A stretch of 64,000 nt of DNA from Duganella sp. Root1480D1 (GCF_001427305.1 NZ_LMFZ01000003.1:1-64000), one strand, 5' to 3'. Counted from the first letter of the stretch, positions 44,425-52,902 are shown. Notes: generated by a model from the letters alone, not told the origin. Made by a program: numbers and translations.

Positions 44425-44832
44425 ATGAATATTGAAAAGCGCAACGCTTTGGTTGAAAAGCTCAATTCGGAGCCGGAACCTCAACTCGTTCCCGTTGACG
44501 AATTCTTCGATGGGAATGATGACATTGGCTCTATCGGTTGCAACCTGCCAGAGCACCCCGGCATTGACGCGTTTCGCACGGCACTCGCCCGGCTCAAAGA
44601 GCGAGACGATGTGGTCGCCGTATATGCCCAGATTGCAGAGATTGACCCTGGAGAAGATTGTTGGCCATTTGCGGACACAGTCTTCGTCGTCGGTTGGTTA
44701 AGTTCTGAGGATTTAGCGGCAGAACTTGAAGCGCTCGAGCCTGACGAAGTCGGCTCGGCCGAAGACTTCGGCGTGCCAGAGCAACTGCTCCATAAGCACA
44801 AAGAGCCAGTGTTGGCGGCTTGGTGGGATTAA
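44425..44832 (+). CDS. Acidic hypothetical protein
   Basis: 135 aa, rich in Glu and Asp. GGGAG precedes the ATG. Segments include VPVDEFFDGNDDIGSIGCNL and PFADTVFVVGWLSSEDLAAEL. No signal peptide and no domain recognised. The composition is similar to stand-alone cassette proteins. Confidence 0.6.
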   Translation: MNIEKRNALVEKLNSEPEPQLVPVDEFFDGNDDIGSIGCNLPEHPGIDAFRTALARLKERDDVVAVYAQIAEIDPGEDCWPFADTVFVVGWLSSEDLAAELEALEPDEVGSAEDFGVPEQLLHKHKEPVLAAWWD

Positions 44833-44932
44833 TGCCGAGCCACTCAGCAATGACCACTGATTAAGTCATGATGGAAAAGCTCTTCGCCATTGGAGCAATC
44901 CTAAATGAAGATTTACCTCAAGCCAGCATCAC

Positions 44933-44939
44933 GTTAGGC
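44933..44939 (+). other. attC-like R' core site (GTTAGGC)
   Basis: GTTAGGC is an exact GTTRRRY core, 7 bases before the ATG of the next gene, the same placement seen at the three following sites. The rest of a folded attC cannot be drawn clearly upstream, so this may be a degenerate site. Confidence 0.5.
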
Positions 44940-44946
44940 GGCATAC

Positions 44947-45384
44947 ATGAATTTCATAGCAGTTTTGGAGCGTGGCATTCTTATCTTGCTTTCGCTATGC
45001 CTGGCGGCAGGTGGAAGTACTCACGTAGTTGACATTGTTCGAGGCGGCTTTTTTCCTTATCATTTTGTGCCTTTTCCAATCAACTTGTTCTGGACTTCGC
45101 TGGCCGTGTTGGACTTCACTGCGGTGCTGCTATTGTGGAATCGCCGCAATGTAGGCGTACTGCTAACGCTAGCGATCATGTGCGCGGACGTTGTGATCAA
45201 CTCATATGCGACTTATTGGCTCAGAATTCCATTTGAGAGCTTTGCTCCGCTTCAGGCGCAATCGCTTTTCCTGGGCTTCGTCCTTGGCGTTTCTGGATTT
45301 ATATTACGCAGCAGTTCACAAGCTGTATCATCCAACCAGGCATTCCGGCATGCGCCTACGGGCGCGGCTGAATCGAAACGTTAG
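44947..45384 (+). CDS. Membrane protein, cassette-like gene
   Basis: 145 aa with four membrane helices (GILILLSLCLAAGG, INLFWTSLAVLDFTAVLLL, VLLTLAIMCADVVI, SLFLGFVLGVSGFIL). The start lies just after a GTTAGGC core. The last 18 codons and the stop lie inside the next attC, as is usual for integron cassettes. Function unknown. Confidence 0.68.
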   Translation: MNFIAVLERGILILLSLCLAAGGSTHVVDIVRGGFFPYHFVPFPINLFWTSLAVLDFTAVLLLWNRRNVGVLLTLAIMCADVVINSYATYWLRIPFESFAPLQAQSLFLGFVLGVSGFILRSSSQAVSSNQAFRHAPTGAAESKR

Positions 45385-45386
45385 AG
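45330..45386 (+). other. attC-like site 1
   Basis: The left core TCCAAC and right core GTTAGAG enclose a GC-rich imperfect palindrome with GCGCC-TACG-GGCGC at its centre, followed by GGCTGAATCGAAACGTTAGA. The right half closely resembles the classic aadA attC. About 57 bases, within the normal size of attC sites. Confidence 0.72.
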
Positions 45387-45393
45387 TTCGGAT

Positions 45394-45639
45394 ATGGTCT
45401 ACCTCGCCGTTACTTCGCACGGGCTGAAACATGCGCTGCGTGCAGTTGAAAAATGCGCCGCGCCGATTTGGTGCGGTTCCGATGCAATTTCCGAGTCAGA
45501 CTTCGAGAATCTGGACTATGCATCGTTGACCCGATTCTCCTATCCTCTTGGTGGCGAGGATCAAGAGGTGCTGGCTGGCGCAGTCGAAACCATCCAGGAA
45601 CACCATCCTGGAGAGCCGATCTGGATCGAGCATGCTTAA
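45394..45639 (+). CDS. Hypothetical protein, cassette-like
   Basis: 81 aa, starting 7 bases after the attC core. Acidic: VYLAVTSHGLKHALRAVEK, WCGSDAISESDFENL, TIQEHHPGEPIWIEHA. No domain recognised. It shares a cassette with the next gene, as no core site separates them. Confidence 0.62.
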   Translation: MVYLAVTSHGLKHALRAVEKCAAPIWCGSDAISESDFENLDYASLTRFSYPLGGEDQEVLAGAVETIQEHHPGEPIWIEHA

Positions 45640-45654
45640 TCCTATCCGATCAAC

Positions 45655-46044
45655 ATGATCCTCGTGATACCGAAGCCGCAGCTTACCGCCGAACAGATTT
45701 CCGTGTTGAGAAAAATGTGCAGCGCTGGAATATCCGAGATTCGCAATGCCGGATCGACGCAAACGTCGATCCGCGACGTTGAAATTTTCGGGAGTCAATG
45801 GGAAATCGAGCGCCTGTTCCTTCGGCAGTTAAGCCGGGAGTACCTAAGCAGCCCTAATCCGCCATTCTTCGTCAGGGAAGTGGACCTGAATGGTTACGGT
45901 GAAGTGCTCACCCCGCAGGCATTGAATGAGCGGCTGAAGTTTTGGAGAGGAATAGAGTTGGAACAGCAGATGTTCAGCGACCTGGAAAACGGCTTCATTT
46001 CATCTCGCGAAGAATTTGTCCCACATGACGAAGAATGGACATAG
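45655..46044 (+). CDS. Hypothetical protein, second gene of the same cassette
   Basis: 129 aa. Starts 15 bases after the previous stop. Segments MILVIPKPQLTAEQISVL, REVDLNGYGEVLTPQALNER and a helical end. Soluble, no domain recognised. Its stop lies at the left edge of the next attC. Confidence 0.62.
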   Translation: MILVIPKPQLTAEQISVLRKMCSAGISEIRNAGSTQTSIRDVEIFGSQWEIERLFLRQLSREYLSSPNPPFFVREVDLNGYGEVLTPQALNERLKFWRGIELEQQMFSDLENGFISSREEFVPHDEEWT

Positions 46045-46107
46045 CAACTCGCTCCACCGGATGCGCCAAGCCCAATGCGCGCCGGCTGAACTCTACGCAC
46101 GTTAGAG
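46042..46107 (+). other. attC-like site 2
   Basis: The left core is near AGCAAC, the right core is GTTAGAG, and an inner palindrome CCGGATGCGCC ... GCGCGCCGG spans the centre. The right half, CGGCTGAACTCTACGCACGTT, has the same order as site 1. About 66 bases. Confidence 0.65.
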
Positions 46108-46110
46108 CCC

Positions 46111-46491
46111 ATGAATACATCCTCGCTTCAGCGATTTATCCAAATTCACACTGCCTATGCTGACGCTATAGAAAGTCACATGCGTCGGCTTTGGAATCGG
46201 GAGCTTTCATCGGACGAGGTGAACACGATTCGTAGTTACACGCTATGTGGATCGTTCATGTCGCTGGAGGCAATCGATCAAGGACTGTCTCTTGTCGGGT
46301 CGGCAGAGCGCGCAACGGTGGACTTTCTCTTTATGCGCGCTGAGGTCAATAAGTGCGCGGGGGAGGTCGTTTTGGAAGTCAGCCGTCGCCTGGCACTTGG
46401 CGGCCATTCGCCGCAAGCCTCTGAGTTTCCAAATTTGCTGGCGTGGGAGGCGGCCTTGATAGGCGGGCGAAGTGGGCTCCAGTCCGGATAG
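46111..46491 (+). CDS. Helical hypothetical protein, cassette-like
   Basis: 126 aa, ATG 3 bases after the core GTTAGAG. All-helical: FIQIHTAYADAIESHMRRLW, YTLCGSFMSLEAIDQGLSLV, FLFMRAEVNKCAGEVVLEV. No domain recognised. The stop abuts the next core. Confidence 0.62.
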   Translation: MNTSSLQRFIQIHTAYADAIESHMRRLWNRELSSDEVNTIRSYTLCGSFMSLEAIDQGLSLVGSAERATVDFLFMRAEVNKCAGEVVLEVSRRLALGGHSPQASEFPNLLAWEAALIGGRSGLQSG

Positions 46492-46538
46492 CCAACAGCT
46501 ATGTTGGCATCACAAGTGAAGCAACCTGAAAGTTAGGA
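46491..46538 (+). other. attC-like site 3 (short)
   Basis: GCCAAC left core and GTTAGGA right core enclose 35 bases. A second small hairpin (GCCAACA/TGTTGGC) overlaps the left core. Shorter and less symmetrical than sites 1 and 2. Confidence 0.5.
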
Positions 46539-46545
46539 AATCAAT

Positions 46546-46887
46546 ATGAAGATGTACATCCTTGTTCGCGACGACATTCCACTCGGCTTCGCGATGGTGG
46601 CAGTTGCACATGCATCACTGGCGGGGTATCTGAAGTTCCAGGAATCGCCCGAGGTAAAGGAGTGGCTTTCTGGGCCGTTCTTCAAGGCCGTCTGCAAAGT
46701 CAACCCGAAGGAGTTCGAGAACGCCAAACTTGTTCCTGACCATGTTGTTCTCACCGAATCGGCGCTCGGCAATCAGGAGGTCGCCATCGTTTTCAAACCG
46801 CGAATTGAGTGGCCAAAAATGTTTAAGTTCCTAAAACTCTACCGCGAAGCGCCTTCGGTATCACCAGCAGGCGCCACTGATGCTTGA
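46546..46887 (+). CDS. PTH2-like protein (peptidyl-tRNA hydrolase 2 fold), cassette-like
   Basis: 113 aa. The sequence KMYILVRDDIPLGFAMVAVA then HASLAGYLKF resembles the start of PTH2/Bit1 proteins (Asp-Leu-x-x-Gly then Ala-x-x-x-His-Ala). It ends in an IVFKP strand. It lacks the strong central AGxT signature, so catalytic function is uncertain. ATG lies 7 bases after core GTTAGGA. Confidence 0.6.
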   Translation: MKMYILVRDDIPLGFAMVAVAHASLAGYLKFQESPEVKEWLSGPFFKAVCKVNPKEFENAKLVPDHVVLTESALGNQEVAIVFKPRIEWPKMFKFLKLYREAPSVSPAGATDA

Positions 46888-46900
46888 CGCCTCCATTAAC

Positions 46901-46937
46901 CGGACGGCTAGCGCGTTGCGCGCTCCGCCCGATTTTT
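46901..46937 (+). terminator. Intrinsic terminator at the end of the cassette run
   Basis: CGGACGG pairs with CCGCCCG (one mismatch) and AGCGC with GCGCT around a five-base loop, followed by ATTTTTA. It lies 14 bases after the PTH2-like gene. Confidence 0.72.
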
Positions 46938-46956
46938 ATCGCACACTTTCGATCTC

Positions 46957-47445
46957 ATGAAGGCTTCACGAGTAATTTCAGCCTTTTTTCTATCCGTGGC
47001 TGCTGCCTCATCTGCTAATGCGGGGGCGCAAGCGCTAGAGCTTGACAAGCTTGGCGAGAATGCGTGGGGCGAAGACTGGGCTGGCGGTTGCTGGTTCCAT
47101 GAAGAGTTTCTCCCTGACCGCAGTGGTGGCGAACTTATGTTTCTTATTCGCGGCGAGGGAAAAGGTGGTGTGGCAGTCCTTAGTCTCGATGGAAAGGTCG
47201 AAGAGGTGCCTTTCTCGCAGACTCTGTCAAAAAGCAAAGCATTTCGGATGGGGGCGCGCGATTCTTATCTTTACAGGTCTGCCGATCTAAAGGTCAAAGT
47301 GACCACCATTGTTACCGAGGTCCCGACGGCAAACGAATGTGCTGGTGATTGTAACGAGAGTAGTGGCTTTGCGGCCGAAATTGAAATCAGCAAGGGCGCT
47401 CGCAACCGGCGATACGAGTTCAAAGCGGGAGCCTGCGGACTGTGA
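46957..47445 (+). CDS. Exported hypothetical protein
   Basis: 162 aa. The signal peptide (MKASRVISAFFLSVAAASSANA) is followed by a beta-rich body with cysteines in GGCWFHEEF, NECAGDCNES and GACGL, likely disulfide-bonded in the periplasm. No known domain. Confidence 0.65.
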   Translation: MKASRVISAFFLSVAAASSANAGAQALELDKLGENAWGEDWAGGCWFHEEFLPDRSGGELMFLIRGEGKGGVAVLSLDGKVEEVPFSQTLSKSKAFRMGARDSYLYRSADLKVKVTTIVTEVPTANECAGDCNESSGFAAEIEISKGARNRRYEFKAGACGL

Positions 47446-47455
47446 ACGAGCCATA

Positions 47456-47599
47456 AGAAAGAATCACTACGCAGTCGAGCCGGATGGATTCTATTTCGTC
47501 GATCATCTTACGAACAAGGACGTGGCGTCTGTTGCACTTCGGTGTTTCATCGACGAGGCACTTCCACATTCGCCATCGATTCAGATCATTGAGCCATAA
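47456..47599 (+). pseudogene. 3' fragment of an unknown gene
   Basis: An open frame without start reads NHYAVEPDGFYFVDHLTNKD through ALPHSPSIQIIEP and a stop. The amino-acid quality is good but there is no 5' part and no ribosome site, so it is a truncated tail, perhaps left by cassette or deletion events. Confidence 0.4.
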
Positions 47600-47606
47600 T
47601 ACTGGA

Positions 47607-47885
47607 ATGGAAAAACGAACTGTTGCCGATAGTGTTGGACCCTGGATGGAGCCTGGCTTCGAATCGAGCTTGATTGAACGCTGCCGTGCAAATTGGTCGG
47701 TCCCTGTCGGCGAAATTACGAACTACGTCTTGGCTACGTTTATTCGCCAGCGAATCGCTTTGGAAATTGTGGTGCCCGAAGCACAACGGCGCATCGCAGT
47801 TGGATTTACAGACGATACGGAAATTCTTGACGATGAGCTTTCGCTGGCCATTGCGGGAATCTTGCCTACTTCGGATCCGCAATGA
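47607..47885 (+). CDS. Hypothetical protein
   Basis: 92 aa, beginning MEKRTVADSVGPWMEPGFES, then ITNYVLATFIRQRIALEIVV and DDTEILDDELSLAI. Soluble and acidic. The composition recalls small immunity-type proteins, but no family can be named. Confidence 0.62.
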   Translation: MEKRTVADSVGPWMEPGFESSLIERCRANWSVPVGEITNYVLATFIRQRIALEIVVPEAQRRIAVGFTDDTEILDDELSLAIAGILPTSDPQ

Positions 47886-47913
47886 CGTTCGCCCCAAGAA
47901 GATAGAGACCAGC

Positions 47914-48222
47914 ATGTCTACTGTTCCAAGCGTCCCTTTGCCAGAAATGCGCGAGTTGATCCATTGTGCTCGTGGGTTTGTCGCTGGCGACGTTCATTTT
48001 TCATATGTCTGTTCTGCTGCGGGAACATTTCGTGACGTGACGCGGTTTCTGCCGGTTAGCCGCGAGATCAAGCAGATGGCTGATGAATGGGCGGGAATGG
48101 CCACGCGCGCTTGGCCGGAAATGGCCCGAATTACCAATCCGATTTCGGAAGAAGAATTTCGGGAGTGGGTGAGAAATCAAATTCGTGTTTTTGAACCTTT
48201 TCAAGGTCCCAATGGCCATTGA
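47914..48222 (+). CDS. Hypothetical protein
   Basis: 102 aa. Contains MRELIHCARGFVAGDVHFSY and EWAGMATRAWPEMARITN. Soluble, helical. It follows the preceding gene by 28 bases and may be paired with it. No domain recognised. Confidence 0.6.
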   Translation: MSTVPSVPLPEMRELIHCARGFVAGDVHFSYVCSAAGTFRDVTRFLPVSREIKQMADEWAGMATRAWPEMARITNPISEEEFREWVRNQIRVFEPFQGPNGH

Positions 48223-48451
48223 AGATTGCAGTATGCCGGCCTATCGTTGCGGTCAACTCGGTAGGGCAATGCCAAAACGATTAAATGCTTGGGGTTTGGA
48301 GTTGGTCCAGCGGGCGTGTCATGGGACCTGTTCGAGAACTTTCAGCCGGACCATGTTCTTCAAGATCGATCTTCAGTCGGTGAAAACTGCTTTCATCAAG
48401 TGACAATGTGCGTGAGACACGGCAGGATTTGTTTTCCCTATACTTCGCGGT

Positions 48452-48955
48452 ATGAAAATTATCTTGCCCTTGATTCTCGCCCTGGCCGCCATTCCGGCGC
48501 ATGCCCAGCTCTATAAGTGGACCGATGCAGACGGGAAGGTCCATTATTCCGATCGCCCGCAGGATGGCGTCAAGAGCAAGGAGCTTGCAGTGCAGCGCGC
48601 AGCCACGGCGCCGGCTGCGGCCCCTGCGAACGACTGGCAGCAACGTGAGCTCGAATCTCGTGAACGGCGCATGAAACGCGAGGCCGCAAACCAGGAAGCG
48701 GCCGACACTGCAGCACGCAATGCGGGAAAGACACCGTATAACCCCAGCCAGCACCGCAACAACAAGCCGATGTCCGATGACGAGGTCTGCAAGCGCGATG
48801 CGCAGCAGATTGAGTTCTCCGAGAAGGTCCCCCGCCTTGCTTTCGGCGGCGGGAATGGATCGGTGGCTGTTAGCGAAGAAGAGCGCCAGGCCATCGTGCG
48901 CCAGCGCAAGGAGAACCACGCCTTGCTGTGCGGCTCAGGCCAGCGCACGCACTAA
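48452..48955 (+). CDS. Exported DUF4124 protein
   Basis: 167 aa. The signal peptide MKIILPLILALAAIPAHA is followed by DUF4124 (LYKWTDADGKVHYSDRPQD), then a long charged helix and a tail with two cysteines. Widespread periplasmic protein of unknown role. It overlaps the end of the convergent helicase gene by 4 bases. Confidence 0.8.
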   Translation: MKIILPLILALAAIPAHAQLYKWTDADGKVHYSDRPQDGVKSKELAVQRAATAPAAAPANDWQQRELESRERRMKREAANQEAADTAARNAGKTPYNPSQHRNNKPMSDDEVCKRDAQQIEFSEKVPRLAFGGGNGSVAVSEEERQAIVRQRKENHALLCGSGQRTH

Positions 48956-51228
48956 GGCTCGCCGAGTTGCCACCAGGCGGGTAGCAGGGCCTGGATTTCG
49001 GGCCGGCCGAAACGGTCGTCGATCAGGTGGACCGTGCCGCGGTCGCTGGTAGTGCGGATTACGCGGCCGGCTGCCTGCACGACTTTTTGCAGGCCGGGAT
49101 AGAGATAGGTGTAGTCATAGCCCGCGCCAAAGGCAACTTCCATGCGGGCCTTGATCTGTTCATTGACCGGATTGATCTGCGGCAGGCCAAGCGTGGCAAT
49201 GAAGGCGCCAATCAGGCGATCGCCTGGCAGGTCGATGCCTTCGCCAAATGAGCCTCCCAACACAGCGAAACCAATGCCTTCGCCGCCTTCGCGGAAGCGG
49301 GCGAGGAAGGCGTCGCGCGCCGTTTCATCCATGCGGCGTTCCTGCCGCCATAGCGGCACATCCGGGTGGCGGGCGGCGAACAGCTCGGCCACCTTTTCCA
49401 TGTAATCGAAGCTGCTGAAAAAGGCGAGGTAGTTGCCGGGATGGCGCTCGTACTGCTCGCCCATCAGCGCAGCAATTGGCGCCAGCGAACGGTTGCGGTG
49501 CTGGTAGCGCGTGGAGATGTGGCTGGCGATGCGTACCTGGAGTTGCTCCGCGTCGAACGGCGAGGCTACGTCGACCCATGCCGTGTCGGCCGGCATGCCG
49601 AGCGTGTCGGCGTAGTAGTTCCAGGGACTGAGTGTGGCGGAGAACAGGGCCACCGCGTGCGCTGCCTCAAAGCGCTGCTTGAGGAAGGGCGCGGGCAGGA
49701 TGTTGCGGATGCAGAGTACCGAGTTCACGCGGCCCGCGGCTGCGGCGCCACGCCCGCCGTCGGATTTTTCCATGTCGAACAGCGAGTGTTCGCCAAAGCT
49801 TTCCGCCAGGCGGCCGAACAACAAGGCGTTGAAGTAGAAGTCCAGCACGTCGGCGTCGAACCAGGCGGGGTGCTCGGCCATGTAGTCGCCGATTTCCGTG
49901 CAGGCCGTTTGCAGCGCGCCCATGAACTTCTCGGGCAGCTCGGCGTAGCTAGCGTAGTCGGCTTCCTGTGCCTTTTCCAGGGCGCTCCATTGGCGGTGTA
50001 CGCGGTCCAGCGGCTTGCGCAGCGCTTCCGGTGCGGTCTTGCGCAGCACGCGCAGGCGCACATGGTCCATTTCGGCGGAGTACATCTTGCGGGCGCGCGA
50101 GACCATATTGTGCGCTTCGTCCGCCAGCACGCCGACCTTCCAGCCGTTCATCTGCGTCAGGCTGTACAGCATGGCGCTGATGTCGAAGTAGTAGTTGTAG
50201 TCGCCCACGACCACGTCGGCCCAGCGTACCAGTTCCGATTGCAGGTAATAAGGACAGACCTGGTGTGCCAGCGCGACTTCGCGCACAGAGGCGCGGTCCA
50301 GCATCGCCTGCTGCAAGGCGGCTGCGCGCGCTGCGGGCAGGCGGTCGTAGAAGCCTTGCGCCAGCGGGCACGATTCGCCGTGGCAGGCTTTGTCCGGGTT
50401 CTCGCAGGCGGTGGTCTTGGCGGCCAGTTCGAGTGCGCGCAAAGGCAGCAAAGGCGCGCTGCGCTTGATGGCTTCCACCGCGCCAAGTGCCATGCCGCGG
50501 CCGCTGGTTTTTGCGGCCAGGAAGAACACCTTGTCGAGGCCATGTTCAGCGCTGGCCTTCAGCATCGGGAAGATGCTGCCGATGCTTTTGCCGATGCCAG
50601 TCGGGGCCTGCGCCAGCAGCGAGCAGCCGCGCGCGCTGGCCTTGTACATCGCTTCTGCAAGCTGGCGCTGGCCTGGACGGAAATCGGCGTGCGGGAAGCG
50701 CAGCGAACGCAATTGCTCGTCGCGTGCGGCGCGGTGCGCCAGTTCCTGCTCGGCCCAGGCGACAAAGCGGCCGCATTGTTCTTCGAAGAAGACGCGCAGC
50801 GAGGCGGCATCCGCTTCTTCGGTCAGCACGGTTTCCTTTTGCGTGCCGATGTCGAAGTAGACCAGTGCCAGGCGCACGGCGGGCAGTTGGCGCGCGCTGC
50901 ACAGCAGGTGGCCATACACCTTGAGCTGGGCCCAGTGCAGGACGCGGTGGTTGGCGGGCTGGCGCGACAGCTCGCCGCGGTAGGTCTTGATTTCTTCGAG
51001 CTGGTTCTGGCGCGGGTCGTAGCCGTCGGCGCGGCCGCGCACGTGCAGCGGGCCGAAGTCGCCGGAGAGGCTGACTTCGCGCTCGTAGTCCTCGCCGCGG
51101 CGGCTGGTGACGATGGCGTGGCCTTCAATGCCTTCCTGCGCGGTTGGCGTAGGCGTGAAGCGAAGGTCAAGGTCGCCTTGCTTGGCGGTGAATTCGCACA
51201 GGGCGCGGACGGCGATGGTATACGTCAT
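48952..51228 (-). CDS. Rad3/DinG-type DNA helicase with N-terminal PD-(D/E)XK-like domain
   Basis: 758 aa. Residues 60-85 carry RADGYDPRQNQ and LEEIKTYRG, a PD-(D/E)XK-like nuclease pattern. The helicase has Walker A QAPTGIGKS (207-215), DEAH in VLADEAHNMVS, and cysteines (TACENPDKACHGESC, QVCPYY) that probably hold a 4Fe-4S cluster as in XPD. The C-terminal helicase half ends GLQKVVQAAGRVIRT. It unwinds DNA 5'-3' in repair. The start is at 51228, overlapping the nuclease gene by 4 bases, so it is translationally coupled and under the same LexA box. Confidence 0.9.
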   Translation of the reverse strand: MTYTIAVRALCEFTAKQGDLDLRFTPTPTAQEGIEGHAIVTSRRGEDYEREVSLSGDFGPLHVRGRADGYDPRQNQLEEIKTYRGELSRQPANHRVLHWAQLKVYGHLLCSARQLPAVRLALVYFDIGTQKETVLTEEADAASLRVFFEEQCGRFVAWAEQELAHRAARDEQLRSLRFPHADFRPGQRQLAEAMYKASARGCSLLAQAPTGIGKSIGSIFPMLKASAEHGLDKVFFLAAKTSGRGMALGAVEAIKRSAPLLPLRALELAAKTTACENPDKACHGESCPLAQGFYDRLPAARAAALQQAMLDRASVREVALAHQVCPYYLQSELVRWADVVVGDYNYYFDISAMLYSLTQMNGWKVGVLADEAHNMVSRARKMYSAEMDHVRLRVLRKTAPEALRKPLDRVHRQWSALEKAQEADYASYAELPEKFMGALQTACTEIGDYMAEHPAWFDADVLDFYFNALLFGRLAESFGEHSLFDMEKSDGGRGAAAAGRVNSVLCIRNILPAPFLKQRFEAAHAVALFSATLSPWNYYADTLGMPADTAWVDVASPFDAEQLQVRIASHISTRYQHRNRSLAPIAALMGEQYERHPGNYLAFFSSFDYMEKVAELFAARHPDVPLWRQERRMDETARDAFLARFREGGEGIGFAVLGGSFGEGIDLPGDRLIGAFIATLGLPQINPVNEQIKARMEVAFGAGYDYTYLYPGLQKVVQAAGRVIRTTSDRGTVHLIDDRFGRPEIQALLPAWWQLGEP

Positions 51229-52865
51229 TCCTGCCACGCCAGGTAACACACGGACACCGGCATGCCATGCTCGGCGCAATAGTCGATCCAGCGTAGCTGG
51301 TTGTCTTGCAGGCGGTCGCCGGGGCCTTTGACTTCCACCATCTGGTAGCGCCGTTCGGCGGGCCAGAAGCGGATCAGGTCCGGAAAGCCGCTGCGGTTGG
51401 CCTTGATGTCGAGCAGGATACGTTCAAACCATAGCTTCAAATGGGAGGCGGGGATGCAATCGAGCGCGAGGCCGAGCAGTTCTTCGTCGATCGCGTCCCA
51501 GTAGACGAAGGGCGACTGCAGGCCGGCCTTGGCGGCGAAATTGGTGCTGATGGCGTCGCGATAGCTGCCGTCTTCCAGCCGCGCAAAGCAGGCTTCGAAC
51601 AGGGGCGCGCGGCGGCGCTGGAAGTCGGCGCTGTGCAAGTCCGCGGGGCCATGGTGGAAAGGATGGAAGAAGGCGCCGGGAATGGCAGCAAATACCGCGT
51701 CCCAGCACAGCAGGCCAAACAGGGAATTGGCCAGTGCGTTTTCCACGTAGAAGCAGGGCGCGTCGTCCTGACACAAATGGTCGCGCACCACGCCTTCCAC
51801 CCACCATTCCTCGGCCGGCATTGGCAGCACCAGGTCGATACGCTCGATTGGCGTAGGCTTGTGCGCCGGCTCGCGCATATGGCCCAGCTTGCGGCGCAGG
51901 CGCGGCGCCATGCGCAGCAGTTGCTGGCGTTCCGCTTCGCTTTCCGGCGCGCTCTGCGCATGCTGCAGCCATTCGTAGGCCAGGCCGATCCGCTCGTCTT
52001 TTTCCAGTACGCGGATGGCGCGGGCGCGGGCGCCGGGATAGGCGCACTGTTGGTACAGTTCGAAGGCCCCGGCCCAGTTGCCGAGCTTTTCAAGCTGCTG
52101 GCCGAACTGGAACAGCATTTTCTGGCGGCGGCTAAGCAGCCATTCGTTGTCGTCGGCCAGGGCGGGCAGTTCGCGCGCCAGTTGCAGCGGGTCTTCGCCC
52201 TCTGCAAAACGTTCGCGGCAGGCGTGCAGTGCCAGGTAGTCGTCGATGTCGCGGCGCGAACGGAAGCCGCGCGCAGCCGGCGAGAACTCGACTTTTTCGA
52301 AGCGGTAGATCCCCAGGTTGGACAGCACGAATTCCGACCAGTCCTGGTGGAAGTTACCGAAGAAGATCAGGCGCAGCCGGTCGCACAGCGGCTTGGACAG
52401 GATGTGGTAGACCTGGTCGCCCGCATCGGCATACCAGGACGTGAAACGGTGGCTGCCTTCGTGGCGCTCGCGCAGGGCTTCAAGCTGGTCGGCCTTGCGC
52501 GCACTGCGTTCGGCGCCGCTCAAGGCGAATACGCGGGTAATCTCGGGCTTTTGCAGCAGGTCGAACAGCTCGTCCAGCGTCAGTTCCGGGTCTTGCACCA
52601 CCCAGCCTTGCTCGACCAGCGGGGTGGCAGCGGGAATGGTGCAGCCGATCTCGGGGTAGCTCAACTTCGACGCGCGGAACAGCTCTCCCTTGCGCATCAC
52701 CATACGCACGAACAGTGCGCGGGACGGTTGGGGCAGGGTGGGGAAGGCGGCGAGGAATCCTGCTTCCTCGTCCGTCAGCAGGTCGCTATAGCGTTCGCCA
52801 ATCCAATGCAGGACCTGGTGGAAATTCTCCAGGTAGTAGAACGGATTTTCAAGGACTTGGTTCAT
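51225..52865 (-). CDS. FAN1-like VRR-NUC nuclease
   Basis: 546 aa. The C-terminal VRR-NUC domain has the catalytic set D496 (RSGFPDLIRFW), E511 and K513 (MVEVKGPGD), followed by DNQLRWIDYC. The N-terminal part is helical with a SAP-like and TPR-like look, as in bacterial FAN1 proteins that cut DNA near cross-links. A LexA box lies 22 bases upstream of its start. It forms an operon with the Rad3-type helicase. Confidence 0.9.
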   Translation of the reverse strand: MNQVLENPFYYLENFHQVLHWIGERYSDLLTDEEAGFLAAFPTLPQPSRALFVRMVMRKGELFRASKLSYPEIGCTIPAATPLVEQGWVVQDPELTLDELFDLLQKPEITRVFALSGAERSARKADQLEALRERHEGSHRFTSWYADAGDQVYHILSKPLCDRLRLIFFGNFHQDWSEFVLSNLGIYRFEKVEFSPAARGFRSRRDIDDYLALHACRERFAEGEDPLQLARELPALADDNEWLLSRRQKMLFQFGQQLEKLGNWAGAFELYQQCAYPGARARAIRVLEKDERIGLAYEWLQHAQSAPESEAERQQLLRMAPRLRRKLGHMREPAHKPTPIERIDLVLPMPAEEWWVEGVVRDHLCQDDAPCFYVENALANSLFGLLCWDAVFAAIPGAFFHPFHHGPADLHSADFQRRRAPLFEACFARLEDGSYRDAISTNFAAKAGLQSPFVYWDAIDEELLGLALDCIPASHLKLWFERILLDIKANRSGFPDLIRFWPAERRYQMVEVKGPGDRLQDNQLRWIDYCAEHGMPVSVCYLAWQE

Positions 52866-52886
52866 GCAGGCGAGGCGACGCGAAAA

Positions 52887-52902
52887 CTGTATTTATATAC
52901 AG
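52887..52902. promoter_or_regulatory. LexA (SOS) box
   Basis: CTGTATTTATATACAG fits CTGT-N8-ACAG with an AT-rich core and lies 22 bases before the FAN1-like start codon. It is ideally placed to repress the nuclease-helicase operon. Confidence 0.9.

Noticed and set aside
48289-48516. Plus-strand frame reading FGVGPAGVSWDLFENFQP before the DUF4124 gene
   Set aside because: Possibly a remnant, but it has no start signal and runs into the next gene in another frame.
49366-51246. Long plus-strand open frame (626 codons) opposite the helicase gene
   Set aside because: Antisense shadow of a conserved helicase; no start signals.
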